In this document: positions 19,461 to 30,949 of the stretch, in pieces
Layout of the letters: each line of letters opens with the position of its first letter
How positions within the stretch are numbered: position 1 is the stretch's first letter
NCBI RefSeq assembly: GCF_910594005.1
Contig: NC_057823.1
Location: 60,386,015 to 60,450,014, forward strand
Source of the DNA: Cervus elaphus
Taxonomy: Eukaryota > Chordata > Mammalia > Artiodactyla > Cervidae
Direction of reading: 5' to 3'
Length of the DNA: 64,000 nucleotides
Position numbers and translations under genes: made by a program
Notes under the pieces: generated by a model
Databases searched by the model: none
Told to the model about the DNA's origin: nothing
Seen by the model: only the letters and a program-made list of their open reading frames with translations

Positions 19461-20109
19461 ACTTCTCTGAAGAGCTAAATGGAGACGAGTGTGTCTCCAA
19501 GTAAGGGTGCAGAATGACTGGCTTCCATAGGTTTCTTGTCTCCTTATAATTTTTCAAAAAACATGGCAAGGGTTGGATAGAAGCCTCCATATGTATCATC
19601 ACCTTCAATGTTGTTGTTTGTTTCTGCTTCTCTGGTAAAATATAAAATGCCAACTTGGCTCAGCCAAAACTAGTCTGGGAACCCCAGGCTACCCTTGGAG
19701 GAGCATTTATTTTACCATAGTTCTACCAATCCCATGAACAAAATCTTTCCTTTTCTGATTCCTGTCCAGATCCACCCAGCGATCTTACTCATTTCACTGT
19801 TACTTCATTCCTTGTTTTTCTTCTTCCATCAATTATATAATTTCATTCAAATCTCCTGGTCATATGTTCTGGAGCATTGAACTTGGCTGCGTCATACAGT
19901 GAATGGATTATTGTTCTAGCAGATGGGCTGATGTGGCACAAAGAAGTGGTGCGTGGAGGTGAAGAGGCTGGTAACATTTTAACTTCAAGCAATCATATTA
20001 ATACAAAGCCAAATTTATGGGTACTTCAACCTTGTGATGGATTGGATTCTGTACATATTATTTTCCACATTCCTTCCCTAACTTAAGTACATTTGAGGGA
20101 AGTTTAACG
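19461..20109. other. Low-copy DNA
   Basis: No repeat family or convincing coding frame. Overlapping short frames at 19695-20086 carry no recognised domain. Confidence 0.4.
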
Positions 20110-20185
20110 TACAGTGCTTTGGTGTTTGCGTCAGGAAGCTCGGGTATGGTCATGGTTTTGCTACTTGCCAGCTATATAACACAGA
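20110..20185 (+). repeat. MIR SINE fragment
   Basis: GGTTTTGCTACTTGCCAGCT preceded by a CAGGAAGCTCGG head matches the MIR 5' half. Short. Confidence 0.5.
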
Positions 20186-20594
20186 CTTGTTGTTCAGTTG
20201 CTAAACCTGGTTAACTTCAGTGGAATTTAATAACTTGGAGAAGCTGGAACCCAGAACTCCATCCACCCACTTGGATGCGATAGTGACAGGCTGGGACTCA
20301 GTTGCAGATGGTGAAGTTAGGAACTGGAGACCAACCAACACAGTTCAATATTTGTAAGAATAGTATGGTGGGTCCAAATATTGGACTGTCATAGGATATT
20401 CTTCTCTAAGGCAGTTTCTGGGTCTCAGTCTGATGAGAGATATTTGGCCTTTATTTTTTCTTCTGTTTCCTTAAAGGAAACATTGGCATTGAGTCTGCAA
20501 TGAATTAAAACACAGAGAAACACACTGTCTGATTTTTCATACACCATTAAGAGAATTTTAAATTTCATCAAGTACATCTTCTATATTTGGCAGG
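20186..20594. other. Low-copy DNA
   Basis: Nothing recognised beyond a TTGTTGTTCAGTTGC word that recalls the reverse 3' end of BovB and its SINEs. Confidence 0.35.
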
Positions 20595-20745
20595 TGAGGA
20601 AATTGTGGTGTAGTGGAAAAAAATTTTGCCCTTGCCTCTTAGCTGTGTGACCTCCTGAAAGCCACTTAACCATCCTGAACTATATTCTTCTGATAGGAAA
20701 AAAGAGGAGGTAATTGCAGATATATGTGAAAGTGCATAGAACAAC
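20595..20745 (+). repeat. MIR SINE
   Basis: GGTGTAGTGGAAAAAA head, CTCTTAGCTGTGTGACCTCC core and a GTAATTGCAGATATATG tail. Confidence 0.7.
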
Positions 20746-20873
20746 AGTGAAGTGTACTTTGTAGGTAAATGGTTAATCAGGGTCTGAGACTCCGATACGT
20801 TATAAATCTAGACTCAAGGATCAGTTTCTTTCCCACTTCTGGGAATATGTTGACTAGTGTTAGCTATTGCCTT

Positions 20874-21086
20874 CCTGTTGTTGTTGGTTAGTCGCTAAGT
20901 TGTTTCCAATTCTTTTGTCATCCTTTGCACTGTAGCCCGCCAGGTCCTCCATTCATGAGATTTCCCAGGCAAGACTACTGGAGTAGACTGCCATTTCTCC
21001 AAGAGATCTTTCTGATCCAGATATCGAACCCCTGTCTCCTGCACTGGCAGGCAGATGCTTTACTGCTGAGTCACCAGGGAAGCCCA
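20874..21086 (-). mobile_element. Bov-tA SINE
   Basis: Reverse Bov-tA with complete head (CACCAGGGAAGCCC). An imperfect 10-bp duplication TTGCCTTYCT flanks it (about 20864-20873 and 21088-21097). Confidence 0.88.
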
Positions 21087-21129
21087 TTTGCCTTTCTAAA
21101 TTCAATTAAAAATGTAATTCCTTGCTTTC

Positions 21130-21270
21130 CCCTTTCCATTCCCTCAGGATTGTGCTTCTCAAATTTCATATTAGTGAGAATTAAGAAATGAATAAATATA
21201 GCTTTCATAACCCTTTCCCCAAGAGATTCTGACTTAGTAGGTCTAGATAAGGGCCCAGGATTCCACAACT
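21130..21270 (+). repeat. MER5-like hAT DNA transposon fragment
   Basis: AGAGATTCTGACTTAGTAGG followed by GGGCCCAGGATTCCACA is the diagnostic interior of the MER5-type non-autonomous hAT family. Ends are decayed. Confidence 0.55.
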
Positions 21271-21369
21271 GATAGACGAGGACCTCAGTTACAGATGTAT
21301 GAGCTGAAATTGGTCTCTGGTGAATTAACTTGATATTAAAGCTTGGCTGCCCATGCTGTTGCACAAGAG

Positions 21370-21600
21370 CACAAAGCCGGGGTTCTGGAGACTAGGATTC
21401 TATTCCTGGTTCAGATACCAAAGCACTGCTTCACACAAGGTAGGAGTTCAATGAATATTTACCTTAGCGAGTGAATCAAATAACTTGTCCTGCAACCTTG
21501 GATAAGTACCCCTCCCCACTGGGCTTTAGCCTCACCATCAGTACAAGGAAAGTGTTGAACTAGGTAATCTCTAGTGTCCTTTTCAGCTTTGAATATCTTT
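21370..21600 (+). repeat. MIR SINE
   Basis: GGTTCTGGAGACTAGGATTC head and CTTGTCCTGCAACCTTGGAT core, then AGTGTTGAACTAGGTAATCT tail. A short extra segment (CAATGAATATTTACC) lies between head and core. Confidence 0.6.
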
Positions 21601-21984
21601 GACCCTTTCAACTCTGAGGTCTGCCAAGGAATCAAGGAACAGCTTCCTAGAAATTATTTAATTATCTTGAGAAGCTGTGCTTATTCTTTCCAGCAAATAA
21701 AGGTTTTGAGTAGTATAACTGAACCATCAAGTTGGCATCCTGTTGACCTGAGTTTATGTAATTTGCTAGTGTGACTCATTTCATTTCATAGAATATCTTC
21801 AGCTAAAGGGAAATATTGTGGCTAATTTCTTAAGATATTTTACTTTATTTTTAGAAATTTAAAGATACCTCCTTTAAAAAGCCCCATATACTTTTCATGC
21901 TACTGGTAAATGAGTATGTCCTATCTCAAGTTAATCTGCAGCTCTGGGATTTGGTAACTAACCCATACTTAATAATTTAATAAT
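21601..21984. other. Low-copy DNA
   Basis: No repeat family recognised; 66-codon frame at 21574-21774 not supported. Confidence 0.4.
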
Positions 21985-22299
21985 GCCAAAGATAGGAGAG
22001 ATAAACAGATAAACTCTGAAGTCGAAGCACTGACTCCAAGACCCCAGACTAGCAGAGAACTAACCCAAGGAGTATCAAATAGTGAGAACTCACACAAAGG
22101 AAATCACCTGAATACAAGACCTGCCATCACCCAACCACAAGTAGCACCCTGTGCAGGATGCCTCATCTAAACAGCAAACCCAATCATCAGCAGACAGGAT
22201 TACCACCTCATTCAGCCTTGCCCATCAGAGGACAACAAACAAACAAACAAACAAAAAACCCCAGCATAAATCTCACCCTATATGAAGCTCACACAAACC

Positions 22300-23277
22300 A
22301 CTGGGCCAAACTTAGGAGGGCAGAAACCAAAAGGATGAAAGAATTCAACCTTGAAGCCTGGGAAAAGGAGACCTCAAACACAATAAGTTTAAAAAAAATA
22401 ACGAAAAGGGAGGGAAATATTATACAAATGAAGTAACAAACTAGAAACCCAGAAGTCCAAATAAATGAAGAGAAAATAGGCAAACTACCTGAAAAAGAAT
22501 TCAGGATAACAGTAGTAAAGATGATCAAAAATCTTGAAAACAAAATGGAGAAAATACAAGAATCAATTAATAAAGACCTAGAAGAATTAAAGAATAAACA
22601 TAGAGACAAACAACACAATTACTGAAATTAAAAATACTCTAGAAAGAATAAATAGCAGAATATCTGAAGCAGAAGAATGAACCAGTGAGCTGGAAGATAA
22701 AATGGTGGAAATAACTTCTGAAGAGCAGAAAAAATTAAAAAGAATGAAAAAGAACTGAGGACCATATATGGAACCATATCAAACACACCAACACTTGAAT
22801 TTTAGGGGTCCCAGAAGAGAGAAAAAGAAAGGGTATGAGAAAATTTTTGAAGAGATTATAGTTGAAAATTTCCCCAACATGGAAAAGGAAATAGTCAATC
22901 AAGTTCAAGAGGCACAGAGTCCCATACAGGATATAACCAAGGAGAAACATGCCAAGACACGTGATAATCAAACTAACAAAGACTAAACACAAAGAAAGAA
23001 TATTAAAAGCAGCAAGGAAAAGCAACAAGTAACATACAAGGGAAACCCCATACGATTAGCAGCTGTTCTTTCAGCAGAAACTCTGCAGGCCAGAAGGGAA
23101 TGGCAGGATATACTTAAAGTACTGAAAGGGAAAAATCTACAACCAAGATCACTGTACCCGGCAAGGATCTCATTCAAAATTGATGGAGAATTAAAAAGCT
23201 TTTCGGACAAGCAAAAGTTAAGAGAATTCAGTACTACCAAACCAGCTTTACAGCAAATGTTAAAGGGACTTATATAG
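22300..23277 (+). pseudogene. LINE-1 ORF1 remains
   Basis: ORF1 encodes the RNA-binding chaperone of LINE-1. Lysine/glutamate-rich coiled-coil coding sequence lies at about 22480-22700. The RRM-like region reads KKGYEKIFEEIIVENFPNME in the frame at 22768-22986, and the C-terminal domain follows to the stop at about 23277 (ATGTTAAAGGGACTTATATAG). Frameshifts occur at about 22620, 22740 and 22925. Confidence 0.8.
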
Positions 23278-23491
23278 AGAAGAAATACAAGAGAAGAAAA
23301 AGATCTACAAAGTCAACCCCAAACAATTAAGAACAGGGCAATATGAACATATATATCAATAATTACTTTAAATGTAAACAGTTTAAATGCTCCAATCAAA
23401 AAATACAGACTGACTGAACGGATACAAAAACAAGACCCTTATATAATTCTGTCTACAAGAAACTCACTTCAGACCCAAAGACACAAATGGA

Positions 23492-24065
23492 TTGAAAGTG
23501 AGAAGATGGAAAAATATATTCCATGCAAATGGGAAGCAAAAGAAATCTGGAATAGCAATCCTCGTATCAGACAAAATAGACCTTAAAATAAAGAAGATTA
23601 CAAGAGATAAGGAAGGACACTACATAATGATCAAGGGATCAATCCAAGAGGAAGACATAATGATTGTAAGTATCTATGCACCCAACATAGGAGCACCTCA
23701 ATACATAAGACAAACACTAACAGACATAAAAGGAGAAATTGACAGTAACACAATAATGGTAGGAGACTTTAACACCCCACTCACACCAATGGACAGATCA
23801 TCACAACAGAAAATTAATAAAGAAATATGTCTTAAATGATACATTAGATGAGATGGATCTCATTGATATCTTCAGGACATTCCATGCACATGCAGAAGAA
23901 TACACCTTCTCCTCAAGTGCACATGGAACATTCTCCAGGATAGAACACATCTTGTGTCACAAATCAAACGTTAGTAAATTTAAGAAAATTGAAATCATAT
24001 CAAGCATCTTCTCCAACCACAGCACTATGAGCCTAAATATCAGTTACAAGAAAAAAAACCTGTAA
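23492..24065 (+). pseudogene. LINE-1 ORF2 endonuclease remains
   Basis: The frames 23492-23839 and 23853-24065 give the LINE-1 endonuclease: KSGIAILVSDKIDLKIKKIT, IVSIYAPNIGAPQYIRQTL, VGDFNTPLTPMDR (with the conserved GDFN), and SRIEHILCHKSNVSKFKKIE. In active elements the last block reads D-H where this has E-H, so a catalytic residue is lost. A frameshift near 23840 joins the two frames. Confidence 0.85.
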
Positions 24066-24472
24066 AAAACACAAACACATGGAAATTAAACAATATGTTT
24101 CTAAATAACCAACAGGTTACTGAAGAAATCAAAAGGGAAATAAAAAAAAATTTTCTAGAAACAAATGACAATAAAAACATGACAACTCAACACCTATGGG
24201 ATGCAGCAAAAGCAGTCCTAGAGGGAAGTTTATAGCAATACAATACTACCTCAAGAAATAAGAAAAACATCAAATAGACAACCTAACTTTACACCTAAAA
24301 CTGGAAAAAGAAGAACAAAAAAACCCCCAAAATTTAGTAGGAGGAAGGAATTCATAAAAATCATGTATTAGATGTATATGTCAATAACAGTGTATTTTTA
24401 AAAAGGCAATCTCACTTTTTAAATGATTTAAAATATTGTGTTAGTTTCTGCTGTACGGCAAAGTGAACCAGT

Positions 24473-24556
24473 CACACATATACGTATACCCACTCTTTTC
24501 TAGACTTCATTCCTCACACATATACATATATCCACTCTTTTCTAGACTTCATTCCC
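24473..24556 (+). repeat. 42-bp tandem duplication, two units
   Basis: Unit 1 is 24473-24514 and unit 2 is 24515-24556; both run from CACACATATAC to GACTTCATTCC. I count three differences. Confidence 0.92.
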
Positions 24557-24619
24557 GTACAGGTCTTTGTAGAGCCCTGAATAGTTTCCTGTGCTATACG
24601 GCTTATTATTCATCTTTTA

Positions 24620-24851
24620 CATATGCTGTGCATGCATGAGATGTCGCTTCCATTGTGTTCGACTCTTTGCGACCCCATGGACTGTAGCCCTACAGGCTCC
24701 TCTGTCCATGGGATTCTCCAGGCAAGAATACTGGAGTGGGTTGCCATTTCCTCCTCCAGGGAATCTTCCCAGCTCAGGGATGGAACCCCTGTCTCTTACG
24801 TCTCTTATACTGGCAGGCAGATTCTCTACCACTCGAGCCAGCTGAGAAGGC
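24620..24851 (-). mobile_element. Bov-tA SINE inside LINE-1
   Basis: Reverse Bov-tA with GCATGCATG tail end, Bov-A body and tRNA-like head. Exact 9-bp target duplication CATCTTTTA at 24611-24619 and 24852-24860. Confidence 0.92.
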
Positions 24852-25629
24852 CATCTTTTATGTATAGTAGTGTGTATATGTTCAATCCCAATCTCCCAAT
24901 TAATTCCCTCCTGTCCCCTTCTGATAACAGTAAACTTGCTTTCTATATCTGCGGCTCAATTTTTGTTTTGTAAATAGGTTAATTTGTAGCTTTTTTTTAG
25001 ATTCCACGTATAAGCAATATCATATGGTATTTATCTTTTTGTGTCTGACATACTTCACTCAGTATGACAATCTCTAGGTCCATCCATGTTGCTGCAGATG
25101 GCATTATTTCACTCTTTCTTTGTAGCTGAGTAATATTCTATGGTATATATGTACCACATCTTTATTTCTTCCTCTTTCAATAGACATTTGGGGTGCTTCC
25201 ATGTCCTAGCTTTTGTAAAATGTGCTGCAATGAACATTGGGGTGCATGGATCCTTTCAAAAAATGGTTTTTCCATTTTCCATCTGTTCAGGAGTGGGGTT
25301 GCTGGGTCATGTGGCAGCTCTATTTTAAGTTTTTTAAGGAACCTCCATACTGTTCTCCAGAGTGGTTGCACCCATTTACAATCTCACAGTGTAGGACGAT
25401 CCCCTTTTCTCCACACGCTCTCCAGCATTTATTGTTTGTAGATTTATTGCTGATGGCCATTCTGACTAGTGTGACTGGTGTGAAGTGATACCTCATTGTA
25501 GTTTTGACTTGTATTTATCTAATATTTAGAAAAACATTTAGGAAAAAAATGCCTAAACACAGAGCCTAGTTTCTTAAATATAAGCTATATGCCCCCACAT
25601 GAAAATATCTGGCTTTTGTTGTTGTTTGT

Positions 25630-25940
25630 TTTGTTTTAAGGTTTATTTATTTATTTTGGCTGTACTCGGTCTTGATTACTGTGTGCAGGTTTTCTCCAAT
25701 TGTAGCAAATGGGGGCTATTCTCTAGCTTGGTGTGCGGGCTTCTCACTGTGGTGGCTTCTCTGTGGAGCACTGACTCTAGGTGTGCAGGGCTCAGCAGCT
25801 GTGGCACGTGGGCTCTGTAGTTGTGGCACACAGGCTTAGTTGCTCTGCAGCATTAAGGGATCTTCCCGGACCAGGGATCGAACTGGTGTCCCCTGCATTG
25901 CAAGGCAGATTCTTAACCACTGGACCACCAGGGAAGCCCT
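25630..25940 (-). mobile_element. Long CHR-type SINE
   Basis: T-rich start with (TTTA)n, GGCTGTACTCGGTCTTGA, a middle section with GGCTTCTCACTGTGGTGGCT, and the tRNA-like head (GGATCGAACTGGTGTCCCC ... CACCAGGGAAGCCC). Imperfect target repeats around CTTTGTTGTTTG flank it (about 25615-25629; 25943-25956). Confidence 0.87.
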
Positions 25941-26074
25941 GGACTTTGTTGTTTGGGTCTGGAATTTTGCAAAGAGGAGTGTTGGAAGTTCAAGATCCTG
26001 TGATTCTGAAGATGAAAGAGGACTGGACATTTTCAGCCTTGAATTTGGGTTGAAATAAAGAAGAAGAAAGAAAA

Positions 26075-26202
26075 GTGTAGTTGCTCAGTTGTGTCCGACT
26101 CTTTGCGACCATGTGCACTGTAGCCCACCAGGCTCCTCTGTCCATGGGATTCTCCAGGCAAGAATACTGGAGTGGGTTGCCATTTCCTTCTCCAGGGGAT
26201 GA
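26075..26202 (-). mobile_element. Bov-A SINE monomer
   Basis: Reverse Bov-A (GTGTCCGACTCTTTGCGACC ... TTGCCATTTCCTTCTCC). Flanked by GAAGAAGAAAGAAAA-type purine repeats, a probable target duplication in a purine tract. Confidence 0.85.
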
Positions 26203-26218
26203 AGAAGAAGAAGAAAAA

Positions 26219-26495
26219 TACTAAAAAGGGATATTCAGCCAGAATAATAGAAAGGGGAGAAGGACCTGATTGATGTTAATGATGTGATTAATGTAAGAAG
26301 CAGTTTGAGTGGGAGTTAGTGGGGAAAATAGAAAGAAGGTGATCTGATCAGAAAGGGGACTTTAGTTTTGTGTCTTGGGGATGGAGGATTTCCATGTCAT
26401 GTTGAGGCCAATGGAGAGGCTACGTTGTATAGATTGCTAAGGCAGAAAGTTCCACACACAAACCTTATAGAAGACATAAATTAGGAGATAAAAAC
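26219..26495. other. Low-copy DNA
   Basis: Nothing recognised; purine-rich in its first 100 bp. Confidence 0.35.
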
Positions 26496-26526
26496 AGTAC
26501 AGGGAAAAAAAAAAAAAAAAGTACAG
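26496..26526 (+). mobile_element. Orphan poly(A) insertion with 7-bp target duplication
   Basis: AGTACAG, then GG, then A16, then AGTACAG. A pure A run between exact 7-bp direct repeats is what is left when a retrotransposition event copies only a poly(A) end. Microsatellite growth is the alternative. Confidence 0.5.
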
Positions 26527-26780
26527 CGCAAACTACCACAAGCCTCAATGAAGTACAGAGGGTATAACTGCATTTTATATAGTTGTGAAGAGTAGTTTAA
26601 ATTATGTGGATTATTTTTTATTTTTTATTCAAGGAGGCAAAATGTGTATGCAATGATATTTAGAAACTTTCTCCCCTGGATGTGGATAAGCCATATGGCA
26701 CATAAATGGTACATTGTCAGTTTTTCAGAAATCCTGACCGTATTCAATAACTCATTCTCTACAATATTGGCTTACTGATT
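26527..26780. other. Low-copy AT-rich DNA
   Basis: Nothing recognised. Confidence 0.35.
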
Positions 26781-26826
26781 ATCACTTTATTTAAAATCAT
26801 TTTATCACTTTATTTAAAATCATTTT
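26781..26826 (+). repeat. Perfect 23-bp tandem duplication
   Basis: 26781-26803 and 26804-26826 are identical (ATCACTTTATT ... ATCATTTT). Identity suggests a recent event. Confidence 0.93.
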
Positions 26827-27179
26827 CACTACCTTTATGCTTACTAAGTGTGCTGGCCCCAATTGTTCTTTTCCATGTGACTGAGTTAGTTAGGTATAGC
26901 TCCAGTAGGTACAGGAGTCCTCAGATACCTAAGGGCCTTCTCTGTTCAGGGGAAGGATCTCAACTGAGCTTCCCTTCCATCATGTTTGATAAACTCTCCC
27001 CTGCTTCAGATCCCATCCCGGGAAATTCCCACCCACACCCCAGATGCTTCCTTCCCACTCAGGTATTTCTGATAGCTCCTAAAATATCTCCTGTCATCTA
27101 GTTTTTCTGTCTTCTTCCTGATACAAGTAAGATTCCTCAAGTAACAAGAACAATAGCAAATATACATATGGATGTTTTA
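26827..27179. other. Low-copy DNA
   Basis: Slightly more GC than its surroundings around 26900-27060. The 83-codon frame at 26850-27101 has no recognised domain; not called. Confidence 0.35.
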
Positions 27180-27370
27180 AAAATGCTTCCATCTATACAT
27201 TTTTGTCCCCATTTCAAAGCTGTGAGGAGGTTGAAATATCTGCAATTTACTGACCAATGAGAAAGGTCAAATTACTTGTTCAAGGTTGTTTCTCCTAGTA
27301 AGTAAAGAAGACCAGTGTGAGAACCTAGTCTTTTGAAGTCAAATCTCACCCACAAGAGCTTCATCCTTTT
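27180..27370 (-). repeat. MIR SINE, decayed
   Basis: TTTTGTCCCCATTTCAAAGC and AAAGGTCAAATTACTTGTTC resemble the reverse MIR tail and core. Confidence 0.5.
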
Positions 27371-27766
27371 TTTAAAAAAGTTGTAGTATTAGTGTTGGAA
27401 GAAAAAGATCAATTGCCACTTTCCACTAATTGCTAATATCCCATCTTCAATATTCTTGCAGAGATAGGCAGTATATAGCTCTCGAGGCAAGTAAGTCCAT
27501 CTTGGATTATTTGTTTTTCCTTATAATAAACTGAAATTGGTCTTATAATTTCTATCCAAGGGTCCCAGTTCACATTCTGCAGCTACAAAAACTAAAGGAA
27601 TCAGCACCCACTTTCCCTAGATAATCTTTCAGTATTTTCAGGTACTCTTCTCTGGGAGCAATGTCCCTATTTTTTAAAAAATTATTTTATAAGACATATT
27701 TTACACATTTTCTGGTAGAAATAACCCTCCTCTAGATATGCCTGATTTTTTCAAATTATAATTGAG
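27371..27766. other. Low-copy DNA
   Basis: Nothing recognised. Confidence 0.35.
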
Positions 27767-27780
27767 CACGGTACCTTATA

Positions 27781-28114
27781 TTTTATTTATTTATTTTATT
27801 TATTTATTTTTGACTGTGCTGGTCTTCGTTGCTCTGCATGGGCTTTCTCTACTTGGAGTGAGTGGGTGCTACTTTTCATTGCAGTGTGCAGGCTTCTCAC
27901 TGTGGTGGCTTCTCTTGTGGAACAATGACTCTAGGCACACGGGCTTCAGTAGTTGCGTCATGCAAGCTCAGGAATTGTGGTGTCTGGGCTCAGTAGTTGT
28001 GGTACATAGGCTTAATTACTCCACACATGCGGAATCTTTCCATACCACAGATTGAAACCATGTCCCCTACCTTGGCAGGTGAATTCTTCTCCATTGCACC
28101 ACCAGGAAAGTACA
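27781..28114 (-). mobile_element. Long CHR-type SINE
   Basis: Same layout as 25630-25940: (TTTA)n start, TTTGACTGTGCTGGTCTTCG, GGCTTCTCACTGTGGTGGCT, then a tRNA-like head. Flanked by a 14-bp imperfect duplication CAYGGTACYTTAWA (27767-27780; 28117-28130). Confidence 0.88.
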
Positions 28115-28130
28115 ATCATGGTACTTTAAA

Positions 28131-28639
28131 GGTGTTCCATTTAATGGATTAATGCAGCTATCACCTCTTATGTTCCAATAACATGCTACTGAGGTTTTTT
28201 TGGTGTGTGTGTGATAATCCTATAGTAATTGTACCTCTAAATGCATAGATCTGGTAGAGCCCATCAAGGACTTTGTAATAGAAATTTTTGAACTATGAAG
28301 GGTAGCACAGGCCCTTTGAAGTTTAAGAGTTGAAACGTTATATCTCATTCATATGATTTGCAGTAATTGTAAGTGGTACCCATAATTACCTATTCAGTTT
28401 TATTTTAATTTGATTCTAAGTCCAACCTATAAACTTTTTATATTTCTTAACTTTTAATATTCTTTTATTTATATTTTAAATTAAAAGCAAAAATTATTAT
28501 GCCCTGAGAGAAAAATTAAAGTTTTGATTCTTTCATCCATCATAACAGCTATCCTAGTTCTCTTTATATCACATCACTCCTCCCTCCAAAGTTAGAATCT
28601 ATTTGCCACCACTGAACAACAGTGTTGATACTGAAAAGT
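28131..28639. other. AT-rich DNA, perhaps LINE-1 remnant
   Basis: No clear family. It precedes an ancient minus-strand LINE-1 and may include its decayed 3' end. Confidence 0.35.
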
Positions 28640-29414
28640 TATTATGGTTTTATTATATACATAAAATGTACATATAATAGATTTTCAATTAGGTAGGTTC
28701 CAAAAACTGAACATACCTGTTTAACCAGGATTTCCTCACACTCTCTTCAGATCATTGTGTTTGTCAGTGATGACCAATCCGTTGATTTATAATGTTGTAG
28801 AACACTTGTGTTTTAATGGATTTTATATAAATGGAGTTACACTGTATTTAACTTTTATGTTTTGCTTCTTTTATTCAGTGTTATATTTATGACATCCAAA
28901 CTGGTGCTCATATTTGTGGATTGTTCAATCCCATTGCCATGTAACATTCCATTGTGTAAATATACCAGATCCATTCTGTAGCAACAGTTAGCCATTCTAT
29001 GTATGCATTTTTGTTGGGAATATAATCAAGAGTGGAGTTGTTGGATCAAAGTGTATGCCTGTATTCAGAAGAAGTCATCTGTTAGTATCTGGGGTGACTG
29101 GTTCTAAGACTCTCCTGTGGATACTGAAATTTGCAAATCCTCAAGTCCCTTATAAAGTGGTATTTTAAAAAATAATTTTGTTCTGCAGTTTGTTCAGTGT
29201 GCAGTTTCAGATTTCAAGAATGCAGGGGTCTATCATACTACCAAACAATTTTCCCAAATATTTATTCTAATTTATATTTTCAGTGGTTAGAAGTTCTGGT
29301 TATTCCATATGCTCACCAACACTTTGTATTTCTTGTCTTACTCATTTTGGACATTCTGGTAGGTATGAAATTATCACATTGTGATTTCACTTAGCGTTTC
29401 CTTTGTGACTAATT

Positions 29415-29614
29415 ATATCATTAGTTGCTTAGTCATGTCCTAATCTCTGCAACCCCATAGACTGCAGCCCATCAAGCTCCTCTGTCCATGGGATTCTCCA
29501 GGCAAGAATACTGGAGTGGGTAGCCATTCCCTTCTTCAGGGGATCTTCCCGATCCAGAGATCAATTCTGGGTCCCCTTCATTGCAGGCAAATTCTTTACC
29601 TTCTGAGCCACCAT
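29415..29614 (-). mobile_element. Bov-tA SINE
   Basis: Reverse Bov-tA (AGTTGCTTAGTCATGTCC ... GGATTCTCCAGGCAAGAATA ... TTCTGAGCCACC). The head end abuts the target repeat of the next insertion. Confidence 0.88.
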
Positions 29615-29623
29615 TAAAGCATT

Positions 29624-29911
29624 CTTTTTAAACATTTATTTATTTATTTAACACCAAAAGCATGTTGTATTCAGGCACAGCTGACTACAATGCTGTGATA
29701 GTTTCAGGTGAACACTGAAAGGACTCAGCCCTGCATATACATGTATCAGTTCTCCCCCAAACCCTCTTCCCATCCAGGCTGGCACAAAACATTGAGGATA
29801 CTTCCATGCATAGGTTTTTACTGGTTATCCATTTTGAATATAGCACTGTGTAAATGAGCTTTACAAAATCCTTAACTATCCCTTGCCCCCTGGCAATCAT
29901 AAGTTCCTTTT
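29624..29911 (-). mobile_element. Short LINE-1 3' UTR insertion
   Basis: T-rich start with (TTTA)n, GATAGTTTCAGGTGAACACT, ACTCAGCCCTGCATATACAT and CAATCATAAGTTCC: the reverse of an artiodactyl LINE-1 3' UTR, strongly 5'-truncated. Exact 9-bp target duplication TAAAGCATT at 29615-29623 and 29912-29920. Confidence 0.88.
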
Positions 29912-30949
29912 TAAAGCATTGTTACATGTTTTGATCATCTGGACATCTTTTTTTTTTTTTGACATCTTCTTTTCTGACTGATGTGTTCAGAATTTTTACT
30001 GAGTTGCCTATATTTTTTCTTACTGATTTGTAAGAGTTTAAATATGAATCCTGTGTTGGATAAATGCACCACAAATATCTTGCCACCCTTTGTAACCCCC
30101 AAAGGTGTTTTAGTGATCAGAATTCCTTAATTTTAATATAGTTCCACTTACCTTTTGAAAAAGTTATAGTTAGAGAATTTTTAATTTTTAAAAATTTAAT
30201 GATGAGAGAAATCACAATTGTTATGTTTTCTTTAAAAGATTTAGTGTTTTACTTTTCAAGTTTTGATCTTCAATATAGAATTGTTGTTTTTGCATGATAT
30301 GATAATGTATGTGTGTGTATTCATTCCTCCCTGCATACCTAATTGTTGAGCACCCTTTATTGAAAAGATCTTTTAAAAAAAAATAAGAAAAGATCTTCCT
30401 TAATATAGGAATATATCTCACCATTGCATTTTTCATAAACCAGGATATTGTTTATGTGTAGATCTGTTTCTGGATTTGATTTTGTTTCATTGGTCATTTT
30501 GTTTACTCTTACACCACTTAAATTATTTTGTTAATTAAAGTTATTTTATAATTAAAATAGATTTTCAGTATATAATATAAATGCAGCTACTCATTTCCTA
30601 TGAAGTATCTTGCTAGAATTTTGAAGGTTGTTGAGTTGACTTCATATATTAAATTTGGGGAGATTTGAAATTTTTATAGTATTGAGTCTATTATTCATGA
30701 ATATGTACTTCTTCATTTACTTCAGTACTTTAAAATTTCTTTGAAATACAGTTTTCAATGTGGAGGTTTTGCACATCTTTCATTATATTGATTCTTAAAA
30801 TTTTTATGTTTCATTTTTAATTTCACACTGTTTGTTCTTGCTGGTTTATATAGCTGGAATTGATTTTTGAGTTAGTCCTTTCTTGAAAAAAAAGATTTTT
30901 TGATGTGGGCCATTTTTAAAGCCTTTATTAAATTTGTTACAATACTGCT

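Larger units (their letters stand above)
21985..24364 (+). mobile_element. LINE-1, 5' UTR to ORF2 endonuclease, truncated at its 3' side
   Basis: An artiodactyl LINE-1 read 5' to 3': 5' UTR end, ORF1 region (22280-23280) and the start of ORF2 with endonuclease (23300-24364). It has many stops and small deletions. Truncation is at the 3' side, the opposite of normal retrotransposition truncation, so a later deletion or rearrangement removed the rest. It faces a minus-strand LINE-1 3' end starting at 24420. Confidence 0.9.
24420..25545 (-). mobile_element. LINE-1 3' region with tandem duplication and inserted SINE
   Basis: Reverse LINE-1 3' UTR (GTGTTAGTTTCTGCTGTACG) through the ORF2 end (reverse of GTAATATTCTATGG, TTCCATGTCCTAGC, GTGGGGTTGCTGGGTCATGT). 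A 42-bp tandem duplication occurs at 24473-24556. A minus frame at 25177-25371 retains PLWRTVWRFLKKLKIELPHD of the ORF2 C-terminus. Bov-tA inserted at 24620-24851. Confidence 0.88.
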
